Shown here: in pieces, positions 1 through 13,262 of the stretch
Position numbering within the stretch: position 1 is the first letter of the stretch
How the letters are laid out: every line of letters starts with the position of its first letter
NCBI RefSeq assembly: GCF_016801865.2
Contig: NC_068937.1
Location: forward strand, 97,363,982 to 97,427,981
DNA from: Culex pipiens pallens
Taxonomy: Eukaryota > Arthropoda > Insecta > Diptera > Culicidae
DNA length: 64,000 bases
Reading direction: 5' to 3'
Made by a program: the position numbers and the translations under genes
Notes under the pieces: generated by a model
The model's input: only the letters and a program-made list of their open reading frames with translations
Database searches by the model: none
Told to the model about the DNA's origin: nothing

Positions 1-269
1 TAACGCAGAATGGTTGAAGTTTATTTGGAAGTGCGTCCATTTTTTTAAATATTACTTTAGAAAAAAGAAATTTATTTCAAAATATTCACCTAGTAAAAAA
101 TCACAAAGGACTTTATATTCCTTACAATAAATGATTTGTGATATAAAGTTGCACTGAAAATGTATTATTATATTCAATGTGCCTAATTGATACATCATTC
201 TGATAAAATCCTCTATAATCCTTTTAAAAATAATGTTGATTTGGCCTCAATTTGTAGGCACACCTATTT

Positions 270-1130
270 TCGTAAAAAATCTCACGTTTGGCCATGATTC
301 AAATTTCTCAGGAAAACTGGGACCGATTCCAAAGTGGCCAATACGGCACATTAGTCTTTTTCGAAATTGAGATCTTTTATCTCCATTTTTCAAATACAAC
401 TATTTTTGAAATGAATCTCTTATTTGACCATGATCCGGATTCCTCGGGGACACATGGAATCGATTCCAAAGTGGCCAATACGGACAATCGTCTTTCTGGC
501 CAATGCCATGTTTATTCTTTTTCAAATTTGAGATTGTTTATCTCCATTTTGCAAGCAGAAATATTTCAAAAATTCTTCCTTTTGGTCATGATCCGGATTA
601 CCCGGGGACACCAGGAATCGATTACAAAGTGGCCAATATAGTGAAACACCATTCTGAATTATGTCATGATTATTCTTTTTCAAAATTGAGCTTGTTTTTC
701 TTCATTTTCAAGCACAACTATTTTTGCAATCCATCTCCCATTTGACCATGATCCGGATTCCCCGGGGACACATGGAATCGATTCCAAAGTGGCCAATACG
801 GACAAGCACTATTCTGAAAAATGTCACAATTATTCTTTTCCGAAATTGAGATCTATTATCTCCATTTTTCAAGTACAACTATTTTTGATGAATGAATCTC
901 CTTTTTGACCATGATCCGGATTATCCGGGGAAACCCGGAATCGATTACAAAGTGGCCAATACGGACAATCGTCTTTCTGGCCAATGCCATGTTTATTCTT
1001 TTTCAAATTTGAGATTGTTTATCTCCATTTTGCAAGCAGAAATATTTCAAAAATTCTTCCTTTTGGTCATGATCCGGATTCCCCGGGGACCCCTGGAACC
1101 GATTCCAATGTGGTCGGTTTATTCAGAAGT
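270..1130. repeat. ~160-bp tandem satellite, about 5.5 units
   Basis: The landmark CATGATCCGGATT recurs at about 429, 587, 747, 910 and 1068, with a degenerate start near 293, giving spacings of 158, 160, 163 and 158 bp. Each unit carries a GC-richer core (ATCGATTCCAAAGTGGCCAA and close variants) followed by a T-rich half. Units starting at 429 and 910 are nearly the same, as are those at 587 and 1068, so a 481-bp three-unit higher-order period is visible. The short open frames here change between units and have no coding character. No similarity to a named family was established. Confidence 0.85.
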
Positions 1131-2837
1131 CGGTTCTACCAATATTCTCTTTGTAATTCTCAGTAAAATAATAATCCCGAAACTTTTGTTTTCGCCAGCA
1201 TTGCACATCATTCGAATTTTGCCGTTATTTTTCGTTCTCTCTTTCCACCCGTGTCCGTGTGTGTCTGCTTGGTTGGTCGTCGTCGTCGTCGTCGCGACCA
1301 GTTTTGATGGACAATTTTTCTAAAAATTTCATTTATTTTGTACTAGAATCAAATAGTTTATATAAAACGTATATATTGCTATACATCATTGTCTTCGTTA
1401 GAAAGTTGGCTATACCGACTTATATGTTTGGAATGCGGTTTTCGAAAAAATTGCAGTGTTTTTGCGAGTGGAAGAAAAAAAGTTCAGATTTTTTCCCTCG
1501 GGCGGGGAAATGAGGCCCACCTTAAGCAGAATAAGCTCGATTATCAGATGCCATGATTATCTAAAGTTTAGGTTATCCGTAGATTCGATTATCCAAGGTG
1601 AAATTATTCCGAGGACCTTGGATTATCGAATCTGGACCAGTGATCGAAGATTCTTCGTCAAAAGAAAATCTTTTGACGCTCATCAAGAGAAAAAAAACAT
1701 TCATTTTGAATCAAGATTTGAATGTTTTTTCAAAACAAAGATGTCCCCAATTTGACGATCAATTTAACCAGGGGATTGAAACTCGTCTGAAAAACCTGTA
1801 TCATTTTCTCCTTCAAAACGGTGGCGCCGCGTGGTGGTTGCTGCCCTGTTTATTACACTGTGAAATTATCCATGGCTAATTGAGGTTTTGCAGCGCGCCT
1901 GTGTTTCAAATGTAGGTGGCGCCAAAATGAGGTTACTTGCCAAAAATCGTATTCCTTTCTGCTGAATTGAAGAACAAAATCGCTTATTTCTCATGATTCC
2001 CTGCCTCAATCTTGATGAAACTGGTTCGAAAGACGAGAAAATTTTTTTGCTTTAAAATAATGAACATCAACTTTTGGGCGCGCAAAAATTTGTGACCTTT
2101 TTCTTTAAAAAACATGTTTTGGAACACGAAAAAATGAGTTTTCCTGTATATATTAATGAAATAAACAGTTATATAGTTGTTAACGGATGTGTTAACGTAT
2201 ATTCATCAATTTTTATAGATTTTTGACAGACTTTCTTGCCAAATAGTCCAAATTACTATCTTTTTCTAAATTTACAGTTTTCTCATAGAAAAATCAAACA
2301 AATATTGCAAAAATGTACACCAAATTGCTGGAAATAATTTTTCTCATCTGAATCCGGCATAAGTTTTATAAAAATGTTGATAATGAAGGAAAAAACACAT
2401 TTTTTCAAAAATTCATAGGTTTACGCTATTTGTTCATAGGTGGCGACATGTGTCTTTTAGCTTTGCTGCAAATTCTCTATCCAAGGAACCAAAAGGTGGC
2501 AACAGAAATGTCCGTCCAAAAGGTGTGCTGCAAAAAACTTATTATTTTATCAAATTTTCTAACAAATCAGCAACAGTTTACAAGTTTGATAGTCAAACTA
2601 CACTTAAAAGTTAGGTTTGTTTTTTTTTTTTGCAAAACCGCATGTTTTTTAACGAAAGTGCCTAAAATATTCGTAATTACTTTTTGCCTCTTGGTGGCGC
2701 TTTGTATTAGTATGTGTGTGGTCGATGTTTGCGGACGTGCACGCAGAACACAGAACAGTGAGAACTATCGAAAATGCATCACTTTCTGCTGATACAAGTG
2801 GCCATATTGAAATTGCTTGAAGATTCATACCCGTGAT
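1131..2837. other. AT-rich non-coding stretch with one degraded MITE end
   Basis: No supportable gene is seen. Around 1535-1645 are degenerate copies of the GATTATCC/CGAATCTGGAC motifs that end the TA-flanked MITE family described at 30276, so an old copy probably lies here. A short CGT/GTC microsatellite sits at about 1275-1297. The rest is AT-rich sequence without recognisable domains. Confidence 0.5.
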
Positions 2838-3010
2838 TTAACCCTCTACAACCCAATCCCGCCTCTAGACGGGCTTCGATCTGAAAAATTCTCCAAAAAT
2901 CCATTTTTGCAACCAATTTTTGATCTTTAAGAAGCATTGGAAAGAAAAACTCTTGAAATATGAGAAAATTTTAGGGTTGGAAGTTTGACTTGTTTTTTGT
3001 GTCTTTGCCA
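2838..3010. repeat. Dispersed repeat, copy A (starts near CCCTCTACAACCCA)
   Basis: This stretch reads in the same direction as, or as the reverse complement of, two others in the window (about 23795-23975 and 43920-44085). Shared blocks include GGTTGGAAGTTTGACTTG, ATCGAAGCC and CCCTCTAC. The three copies are clearly related but divergent. Ends and target-site duplication were not resolved. It is probably a non-autonomous mobile element. Confidence 0.6.
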
Positions 3011-3063
3011 ATTTTTTTTTAAATTTGGATTTTTCGGCGAAACATCGATTTCATTACTACACT

Positions 3064-3138
3064 TCTAGTTTTTTTTTAAAGGACCTATAAGCTATTGTCT
3101 TTCATATATTTATAGGACCTTTTGAAAAAAAAACTAGA
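3064..3138. repeat. ~75-bp palindromic element, copy 1
   Basis: The two ends are complementary (TCTAGTTTTTTTT against AAAAAAAAACTAGA). Inside, AGGACCTATAA and TTTATAGGACCT are also inverted around a CTATTGTCTTTCATAT centre. Four more copies of the same plan lie at 51011, 51488, 54735 and 55085. A tiny foldback MITE family is the simplest reading. Confidence 0.6.
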
Positions 3139-5500
3139 GACATGCAGGTTTTACGTCCAAAAATGATCTCTTATTATTCGTAAATTAACAATATTTTTAA
3201 AAAACGGAATAATGAATTTAAGTTTATTAATTTAATGAGATTCACAAAAAAAAAATCATCAGCTGATGGATTTGTTTTGAATGGTTCGGGTGTGAGTTTC
3301 TTTAGCGTGAAGAAGATTTTTTAGCGATTATTCCATCCCTGATCTGGTTTGTTTTTAAAATTTTGCACATTATGTGACGTAAATGCGAAGCTTAAAATGA
3401 TCATTTAATTCAGTTACGGTTTTTTTTTATTGTTTATTATTTTTTGTACTTTTGATCCTCGGTCCTAACCTGGTCGCAGCACCTAAAAGGCCCTAATAAT
3501 AAAAAAAAAATGCGAAGCTTGCACTAACAAAACCCAATATTTATAATTCATTTCAAATCTCACCCAAAGTCCATTCAGTTCGTCTGAAAACAAACTCCTA
3601 CTCAACTCGTGTGCTTGGAATGTAAATCCACGTGAAGTTCAAATCATAAAATATAGTTTTCGCGCAAACGGAAAGGCGTAATGTTTGCGCATAGGAGAGA
3701 GAGACCTCGGCATTTAGAAAACAATTAGATCGCCCATAGCGACGCGACCAAAATTTAAAAACTTTAAAAGCGCCACAGCCTGCTAGGATACGCGGGGAGT
3801 GAACACGTGATTGCTTAGATCGGGGTAACTTTTTAGGTTTCGAATCAACGGCGAGGTTTCAACTTCTTTGCTCCGTGCGTAATGGCCACAGCTTGCACAC
3901 GTAAAAAGTGTTATTGGCCACCGGCGCAAATAAAACAACGCAAAGTACGTGTTTGGAATGGTGATTCGGACTATTATTGCTGCTGTAAGATGTTCGTTAA
4001 AATCAGTATCAGCGATTTGAATGAGTGAAACCAACTTGTTTCTTTTTTCAAAAATATTCTTTAATACAATTATAACACTATTCTTGGAAATATTGTTATT
4101 AGTTTTTTTTTATTTACTAGAATCCAAACAAAAACCATCAAGAAATTTCTAAGCAATTCTAGAGAAAGCATGTTCTTCTCTTGAGGTATCCTTTGCAATC
4201 AACTTTCCATCAGGGCTAATTCAATACGTTTTGACCTTAGTGCATGAGTAATTCCAAAGACCACAGAGATCTGGTTAGCAAAACGGAAGTTGGCAATAAG
4301 CTGCCGTAACATGAACTTGAGTTGATTTCTTAGCAACTTACTGTGAAAACAACACACTGTTCTCACAGCAGGTTAATCATCGAACTGGGATGAGCATAAA
4401 CAGATGAAAGCGTTGTCTTTACCCTTAACTCTCCAATGCCCAATTTTTCCAGATATTGATGCAACTTTTAAGAGGCAACGATTTTTACAAAACAAATTTT
4501 GGAACACAACAATGATTTCTACATTATTATTTTGACATACTATTTAAAAGATTGTAGTCCAAAACTCGGTCAATGTTGATTCCCTAAAAAATATTTTTCA
4601 ACCATCAATGGCAGATTGGGCATTGAGAGTTATCCTTCTAACCAAATTAGCAAATCAAATAAGGTTATTAGTTACCACATTAGATAGCAATAAAAAAAAC
4701 CGCATGCCCCAACCATAAATTACGTAACGAATGTGTGCAACTTTTGCGGAACGCTGCAAGTTGACCGCAACCACAAAACCACACGTTTTGCATACCAACG
4801 GCGAGTTAAGAAGTAAAGAAAAAAGAACAAAACAACGCAAACTTACACGGAATCGTCCGTAAGTTTAAACAATCGATCACCAACGCGTCGTCGCAGCAGG
4901 CTGGGCAGGCAGATGCTTGTTTTGTATGACAAAGGTGCGATTAAAAAGTGAAATGACGCCTACTCAACCTGTCAACTGCAGGTAGGATTAACTCTGGAAT
5001 AGCTACTATAGAAACAACGACTCCTGCGATCGTCGCGTGTTGCATCGCGAAACTGCATCGTTGCAGCAACAAGCTTCTTGAATAAATATGACATTTATCA
5101 CTTGTTGCTTGGTCATTTATTTTAGCACGAGTTTCACTGGATGCTTTGAAGGGTTAGATGACCCTTTTGAAAGGTTAATAAACCTGGGGGTAAATTTTAT
5201 TATTATTTTGAGAACTCTGCTCAACAGTCTCAACAGCTCATCAGCCGTTAACTCCTCATTACTAGCTCATATTTCGCGCTCGATTGTCACGTTAGCCACA
5301 CCTTCTCCGTTAACGCGACCCTCAAACGTCAGAAAAAAGTGACGCTTTATCTTAACGGCCCAAGATTAGCCATCAGCAGCGTTTGAGTCGAAATGCATCG
5401 CCTACCCACTCTAACTTTAGTGGGGCTGCGGGCGATTATCGGGCATCGCCAGTGCCAGTTAAGACGCCTTTAGTTTAGACTCAATCCTTAAAAAATATAT
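3139..5500. other. Unassigned intergenic DNA
   Basis: No gene could be supported. The sequence includes a poly-A/T-rich half (about 3139-4700) and a somewhat more GC-rich half (about 4850-5500). The open frames are short and lack recognisable domains, splice context or compositional bias. Confidence 0.4.
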
Positions 5501-5859
5501 TTTTGTTTGCACACGCACACCAACATATCACCTTGCCCGCGCGCATGCACACATTCCCATTTCGTAACGCGACCGGCGGCTGTCAAAAAAAAAATGCATT
5601 TTGCACGTGTTTTTGTTTGATTTGTTTGTGCGCAAAAATTTTAAAGTCCTCCCCGATCAACCGCGGAAAATCATTCTCGGCCATTGGCCAACCGTTAACG
5701 GTTCCGGTTCCGGTCAAAAGGCAATTCTCTCTGGCCGAGCATCCAGCGGTTACCGCCGCCGTTTTATTCTCTGGACCAGGACCAGGCGGAGCAGGAATTG
5801 TACACAGAAGGCCGGCATTAGGAAGCGAAAGGTAGCGGGAAGTTTCACAGTTAAGAAAA

Positions 5860-6110
5860 AGTGACTAGGAAGATCAATTTCGTCCCGGGGGAAGCGGGTT
5901 ACGCTGGGAATCGGAGACGCCGCTGGATCTGGTGCAGGAGATTGAGGGACGACCAGAGAAGCACCCAGCGGAGGCGATGGTGAGTTACAGATTTTTCTAA
6001 TCAAACCTAACCTAACTATTTATTTCACTTATTTCAGCGACCCGTCAACCTCGACCAGCTGCCAACCGTTCCCCACTTCCGACCAGCTTCACCAGTAGTA
6101 TCGAACTAAG
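5860..6110 (+). other. Possible two-exon coding fragment, product unknown
   Basis: One plus-strand frame runs without stops from an upstream stop near 5865, through residues such as DLVQEIEGRPEK, to a good donor (ATG|GTGAGT, exon end about 5979). A short intron of about 58 bp ends in a T-rich tract and TTTCAG (acceptor about 6038). The frame then continues as RPVNLDQLPTVPHFRPASP and stops about 24 codons later. Both splice signals are convincing, but no start codon or family is recognised. It could be a gene remnant, part of a mobile element, or chance. Confidence 0.2.
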
Positions 6111-6690
6111 ACCCGGCCGATGCCCCATCTAAGAACACGAAAACATGCAATCCGTCATCATTCCGCCCTTGCCACCGCATCTGCGACCACAAGTCCATCC
6201 CAACAAAGTGAATCGAGTGTGTCCTACAACAGTGTCCTCTCGACACCCCCACCCCCCCCCCCCCTGGGGGTGTTGCCGTGCCGAGTTCAAAAAGAAAGCG
6301 TCCTGTCGCGAACCTTCTACTTTTCCCGCTCGAAGCAACAGCCGCAATCGTATGAGAGCGAAGTTGTTGTTCGGGACGAAAATGTGCGGTAATGACGCTG
6401 GTTGTGGAACAGCCAGTTTCACCGGCCAAGCGAATGTCAACGTCCGCAATGATCGGTCCGATATCCGGAGCTAAGGCCGATTACATGTTCCGGGGGAATT
6501 CGACAGTCGTACGAGCAGCCTCAAGTGAAATGAGGAACAAGCTACAAATACAAATCGACGATGAGAACCGGTGCAGTAAGTCGCGTAGATTTCGGCGAGT
6601 TGCCGGAAGACGAGCGACCCATTGGAAGTTCCACGAGTACGAGGCGACCATGACCATGAAGACCTACCATAAGCTGAAGCAGTGAACGAG
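6111..6690. other. GC-richer unassigned stretch before the satellite
   Basis: Several overlapping short open frames exist, the longest about 109 codons, but none shows a recognisable domain. A C-rich run (CCCCCACCCCCCCCCCCCC) lies at about 6245-6263. Base composition differs sharply from the AT-rich array that begins right after it. It may be the degraded body of a mobile element or an untranslated exon. Confidence 0.3.
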
Positions 6691-9600
6691 CGATACCAGC
6701 TGAAGCAAATTAACCTAAATTTAACACCATTTAATCAAAATTACCTAAGTTTTAGTAAATTTAACTAGTTCACCAAATTTATATTCAATTTTAACTAAAA
6801 TTTATCCAAATTTAACTTAAATTATCATAACTTTACTGAACTCTGCTAAGTTTAGCAAAATTTAACTAAATTCAACATAATTTAACTAAATTTTGCTAAA
6901 TTTTAAAATATTTAATTAAATTTAAAAAAATAAGCTTATTTAACTAGCTAAATTTAACCAAACTTAACCAAAATTAGGCCAATTTAAAAAAAAATAACTA
7001 AATTAACCATTACTTTAACAAAATGTATCGAAATGTAACACAAATTCAACTTTATTAATTCATTAATCTTAACTAAATTTAACTTAATTTATTTTTAATT
7101 TAACGCAATTTAAGTTCATTTAACTTAGTTAAACTGAATTTTAACTTAACCTTATAACCTAACCTAATTAAACTTAATTTAACTAAATATAACCAAATTT
7201 AACTGAAATTAACAAAATTGAACAAAATTTTACTAATTTAACAAAATTCAAGCAAATTTTACTGAATTTAATTAAAATTTAACAAAATTTCAATAATTTT
7301 AACTAAATTTAAAAAAAAACTAAATTTAACTGAAATTAGTCAAATTGAAATAAAATGTAACTCAATTTAATTTTTGTTATGGAAATTAACTTAATTGAAC
7401 ATAGTCAAATTTTATTTGACTAAATTAAATAAAATTAAAATTTAACGTAATCTAACCTTATTTAGCTTAATTTAATCTAACCTTGTTCAACTTGAATCAA
7501 CTTAATTTAACAACTTAATTTAAATTAATTTAACGGTTTTTTCAAACTTAGCTAAATTTTACTAAACTCAGCCAATCTTGACTAAATTTAACAATATTAA
7601 CTAATTAAGCTTGATTTATCTTAATTCAACTAAATTTAACTCAATTTATATAAATTTGAATTTATTTTAAAAAAGTGTTAAATTTTAGTAAATTAATGTA
7701 TCTTTATTAAACTGATTCTAACTTGACTTAAACGAAATTTAGCTTAATTCATCTGAATTAAATTGAATTTATCTTGATTTTTCTTAATTTTCCTTAATTT
7801 TTATTAACTTCACTAAATTCTACTTAATTTCACTTAAATTAACTTAGTTCTACTTAATTTCACTTGATTTTAGATAATTTTACTTCATTTTACTAAATTT
7901 TACTTATGTTAACTTAGTTTCACATAATTTTACTAATTCTAACTAAATTTAATTAACCTCAACTAAACTTTACTAAATTTAGCCAAATTTGACAAAATTT
8001 GACTAAATTCAACTAAATTTAACAAAATATAACGAATTTAAACTAAATTTACCTTTCTTCAAGTAAGTTTAACTTACTTAAACTTTATTTTAAAAAAATT
8101 AAATGAATTTATGTAAATCAAACATAAATTTAAATAAATTTATTCAAGCATAACTAAATTTAGACAATTTTTTTAAAATTAAATCAAATTTTACTAATTT
8201 TTTCTCAATATAATTTAATTTTACCTAATTTAGTTTTAGTATATTTTACTGATTTAGCAAAATCCATGTATAATTTTAACAATATTTAATTAAATCAACA
8301 AAAGTTAAGGAAATTTAACGTAATTTACCTAAATTCAACCAAATGTAATAGAATTTTATCAAGTTTTGCCGAATTATAAAAAAATAACTAAATTAAACAT
8401 TAATTTAACAAAATGTAGGCAATTGTAAAAAAAACTTAATTTAACCATTAATCTAACTTTATTAAACTGAATTCATTTAAATTTTACAAAATGTAAGTGA
8501 ATTTTATTTTTATTTAACTTAATTTATCTCAATTTAACTAAATTAAACAGAATTTGACTTAATTTAATTTTTATTTAACTAAATTAAACTTAACATAACT
8601 AAACTAATATAAATTTTGAAAATTCTTCTAAATTCTACTATCTGTGATTAAGGTTTACAAAATTTACCTAAATTTAACTAAATTAAACAAAAAAATAACT
8701 AAATTTGACGGAATTTTAGTACATTTTACAAAATATAACTAAATTTAACTAAATTAAACTTAATTTAACTGAATTTAGCCGAATTAAACTAAAATTATCC
8801 AAATTCAAATAAAATATATACAAAATCAACAAAATGAAAACAAATTTAACTTATTTTAACTTTTTTAATTTTTTTTAATTAACATTAACCAAATTTAAAA
8901 CAATATTACTGTAATTCATTCAATTTTAATTCATTAAACTTACGCAAAATTGAATTAAGTGTTATTTTTTTTACTAACTGAATTATTTTTTTACCTAAAT
9001 AAATTTTATCTGAATTAACGAAATTTAACTGAATTTACCTTGATTGAACTTAATTAACTTTAAACAAATTTAACAAAAGTTAACTTAGTCTTACTGAATT
9101 AAACTTAACTTTACACATTTCTTTCTTATTCTACGTAATTTAACTAAATTTAACGTAATATAACCTACTTTAACTTAATTTTATATAATTTTATGAAAAA
9201 GAAGCTTAATTTAAACTCAACTCAACTTAATGCAACTTAATTTAATTTAATCTAACTTATTTTAACTTAATTTAACTTATTTTTTTAACTTAACTAAATT
9301 TTACTAAACTTTGCCAAACTTGACTAAATTCAACTAAATTCAAAAAAAATCATCAGATTTTTCTTGATTGTTCTTAATTTATTTTAATTTAACTTAATTT
9401 AACCTCTTTTTACTTAGTTTCACATAATTTAACTCAACTAAACTTAACTGCATTCTGCTATATTTATCTTAATTAAACTAAATTCAACAAATTTAGCTGA
9501 AATAAAATCAATTGTACAAAATTTTAACCATTAATTTCTAAATTTAACTAACTCTTACTAAAGTAAGTAAAGTAAAAAGTAAGTAACTAAAGTTAACTAA

Positions 9601-12260
9601 ATTTAAATAAATTTCACTTAATTTTAACAAAATCTTACTACTAAAAATAACGAAAATCAAATTACTAAAGTTAACTATATTAAATAAAATTGAAATTAAT
9701 TAAACTTAATAAAAAATTGAACTAAATTAAAACAAATAACTGAACTTGAATCAATCAAATAAATTGACATCAAATTAACTTAATTTTACAAAATTTTACT
9801 TTTATCTCTAACTTTATATAAATTTAAGTATTTGTTACTAATTTTTTATTAATTTAACTGAATTTTACTAAATTTCAATGATAAATAAAAGCAAATTGAC
9901 AAAATTTACCATAAATTTACTTAATTTTACTAAATTTTACTCCAATAAAGATAAATTTAGCCTAATTTATCTTTATTTAACTTAATTTTACTAAATTAAG
10001 CTAAATTCTTTTAAAATTTACTCAATTTAACTTAATTTCACTAAATTTAACTTAATTTCACAAAACTCAACTTAATTTCACTACATTTAACTTAATTAAA
10101 CTTAATTTTACTGATTTAACTTAATTTAACTAACTTCATCTACATTTCGCTAAATTTAACAATTTTCAATTAAATTTAACTAAATTTTGTAGAATTCAGC
10201 TTGTTAATTTTTCTAAATTTAACTAAATTTTACCTAGTTAAACTAACTTTAACTAAATTGAAACTAGTTTAAATTAATTTTGTTAAATGTTTACTTATTT
10301 TTACTTAATTAAACTGAATTTGGTTGTTTTACTTAATTAGCCTATTTTTTCTTAATATATTTAAATTTAACAACTTTTTTATTTATATTTTTATTTAACT
10401 CAATTTAGCTAAATTTAATTAAATTTTACTAAATTAAACTTATTTCAACTTAATATAAGTTAATTAAACTTAATTTAACGTTATTCAACTTAGTTTACCT
10501 AAATTTCACTAAATATTTAACTTTTTTATTTAACTAAATTTTACCTTAATTCAACTTAATTTATCTAAATATATCTTAATTTACCAAAATTCAACTAAAT
10601 TCACTATATTTAACTATACTTAGCAAACCAAATTTAACTTTATTTAATTTAATTTAGTGAAATTTAACTTAATTTATCTAAATTTAATTTAGTTTAACTG
10701 AATTTAACTAAATTTAAAGTCAACTGATTCTAACTAATTTTAACTGAATCAAACTAAATTTAACTGAATTAAACTAAATTTCAAAAAATAAGCGAAATGT
10801 AACTGATATTAAATAAGTTAACTAAATTTTACCAGATTTAACATAATTTAACTAAATTTTACTAGGTTTAACTAAATTTTGCTGAATTTAACTTATTGTG
10901 ACTAAATTTAACTTAATTTTGTTTAATTTAACTAAATTTTACTGAATTCAACTTTATTGAACTAAATTTAACAACATTTAACTTAATTTAGCCAAATTTT
11001 ACTTAATTTATCTAAATTTTACTAAATTTATCTAAATTTTACTAAATTTATCTAAGTTTAACTTAGTTTAACTAAATTTTGCTGAATTTAACTTATTGTA
11101 ACTAAATTTAACTTAATTTTGTTTTATTTAACTAAATTTTACTGAATTCAACTTTATTGACCTGAATTTAACAACATTTAGCTTAAATTTGCCAAATTTT
11201 ACTTAATTTATCTAAATTTATCTAAGTTCTAACTGAATTAAACTTATTTTAACTGATGTTAACAAACTCTATTTAATTTAATTTACGAAAATTTAATTAA
11301 ACTTAACTATTGAACTAAATTTAACAAAACTTTACTAAATTTTACTGAATTTAACTAAATTTAACTAAAATTAACCAAATTTGACTTAATTTAACTTTGT
11401 TTAGTTAAATTTAACAAAATTTAACTATGTTTAATAAAATTAAACTAAATTTTACAAAATTTAACCTTATCTAACTATATTAAGACAAATTTAACAAATA
11501 TATCTATATTTGTCGTAGTTTAACTGAATTCAACTAAAATTAGTTTACTTTAACTAAACTTATCTAAAATTATCTAAATTTAACCAAAATTAACAAAACT
11601 TAGCTGAAATTATCTGAATTTAACTAAATTTAACTGAATTAAATTAAATTTAACTGAATTAAACTAAATTTAACTACGTTTGATTAATTTTAAATGAAAC
11701 TTAACTAAATTTTAATAAATTTAATTATTTTTTCTTAAATTATACTTAATTTAACTTATTTTAACTATTTTTTTCTTAAATTAACTAAATTCATCTAAAT
11801 TTATTTAACTTTATTAAACTTAATTTAACTGAATTTAACTTCATTTAACTTTATTTAGCTCTATTGAACTTAATTTAACTTAATTAAACTTTATTTAACT
11901 TAAGTTAACTTAATTCATATGAATTCAACTAAATTAATCTAAATTTAACTAAATTGTTCTTAATGTGACTAAATTAAATAAATTATTCTTAATGTAACTA
12001 AATTTAACTAAATTCAAATAAGTTTAACTAATTTTAATCAAATTTAACTAGATTTTACATAATTCACATAAATTTACTTCAATTCAACTTAATTAAACTA
12101 AATTTAACTGAAATATACAAAATTCAACTGTATCGAACTACATTAAACTTAACTTGACATTTAACTCAATTAATCTAAATTTACCTTAATTTAAAAAAAA
12201 TAACCTAACTTCAACTGAATTTTAATAATTACTACTAATTTAAAGTTATTGAAACTATTT
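6690..12260. repeat. 5.6-kb degenerate ~10-bp tandem array (AAATTTAACT-like)
   Basis: Nearly the whole interval is built from variants of a decamer such as AATTTAACTA, AATTTAACTT or AATTTTACTA. In most places AAATTT or AATTT blocks come back every 10 bases. Units are diverged, with small insertions and changes of flavour (AACTAA, AACTTA, AACAAA), so it is an old or rapidly mutating minisatellite. The best conserved blocks are around 10850-11230, where a longer ~230-bp segment also appears duplicated. It has no coding capacity. Confidence 0.9.
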
Positions 12261-12419
12261 TGGTTAGTTTAGTGAAATTATTTTATCAAATTCAGTTATT
12301 TAAACCAATAGGACCAGTTTAAATTTATTTAAACATATTAGTTCAACTTTTATTTATATAAGCTAGTATTAAATAGGTTTAGTGGCTTTTATTGTAATTT
12401 TAAGAACTCTTTGAATAAA

Positions 12420-12900
12420 CATTTCAATCTGTTTTGTTTTTTTTGTCACCCTATTTGTATTGATCACCCTAACCGCTCTAAACTGAATCCGGAAATACTA
12501 AAGAAGAAGAAGCACCCCCAAAATGCGCCCCGTTCCGCCATCGGGTTTTTGCCCGATATCGTGGTCAAAATGTGCCCAGAAGCGTGCCACAGACGGGCGT
12601 AACAGCACGGCCAAAATGCGTAACGCCCGCCTAAATGTTGCATTCTGGCACGCAAAGGGCCACAACGAGGGGAAAAAGCGTGCTGAAAATCGGGCCCGCT
12701 TTCAGGCAAAACGTCCCCGCTTTTTGGCCGTTTTCCGCCCATTTTTCTATGTGGGTACTACTGCCTGTGTTCTCGCGCGGTTTGTTTTTATTGGACATGG
12801 CTCGTTTGGGTGTTATTTTGAGCTTCGCTAGGGCCATAAATTGTGACCTGCAGTTGGCCGGCTGTCGTCACCACCCAAAGCATTGCAATGTTGCGCACAG
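12420..12900. other. GC-rich unclassified block
   Basis: This block contrasts strongly with the adjoining AT-rich array. Open frames exist on both strands (about 60-100 codons) but overlap one another and have no recognisable domain. It contains CCCAAAATGCGCCCCG- and GCCAAAATGCG-like internal repetition. A mobile-element fragment is possible. No ends or duplications were recognised. Confidence 0.3.
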
Positions 12901-13262
12901 GTGAACGAGACGAGGATCATTTGTTAAATACCGCTTTAGTGGATGAGAACTTTAAGACACGGTTCTATTCTAAGTCATGTCGAGCAATGTGACGATAGAT
13001 TGATGAATTGGAGGAAATTTGTTAATTTTATTTGGGTTGGTTATTTTTCCTAGTTCAGTCTTCACCCTTTAGAAACTTGAACGTGCAATCTATCGTAAAT
13101 GCAGGGCTTTCTTTCATCATAACCGTCGGTATAACCTCACACGTGCCCCCGGCCAAGATCCGATTGCAAGCCGTGCGGTTAAAGCTATTCAGTAATATCG
13201 ATTTATTGCTCACGCTCTATACACACCACTGGGAATGACTCTGCAGCTTAGAACCGTCCTCC

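Noticed and set aside
270..1130. CRISPR-like array at the left end
   Set aside because: Units of ~160 bp diverge throughout and there are no unique spacers between short repeats. This is a eukaryotic satellite.
12464..12837. Overlapping 60-100-codon frames in the GC-rich block
   Set aside because: Frames on both strands overlap, with no domain, start context or splice support to choose between them.
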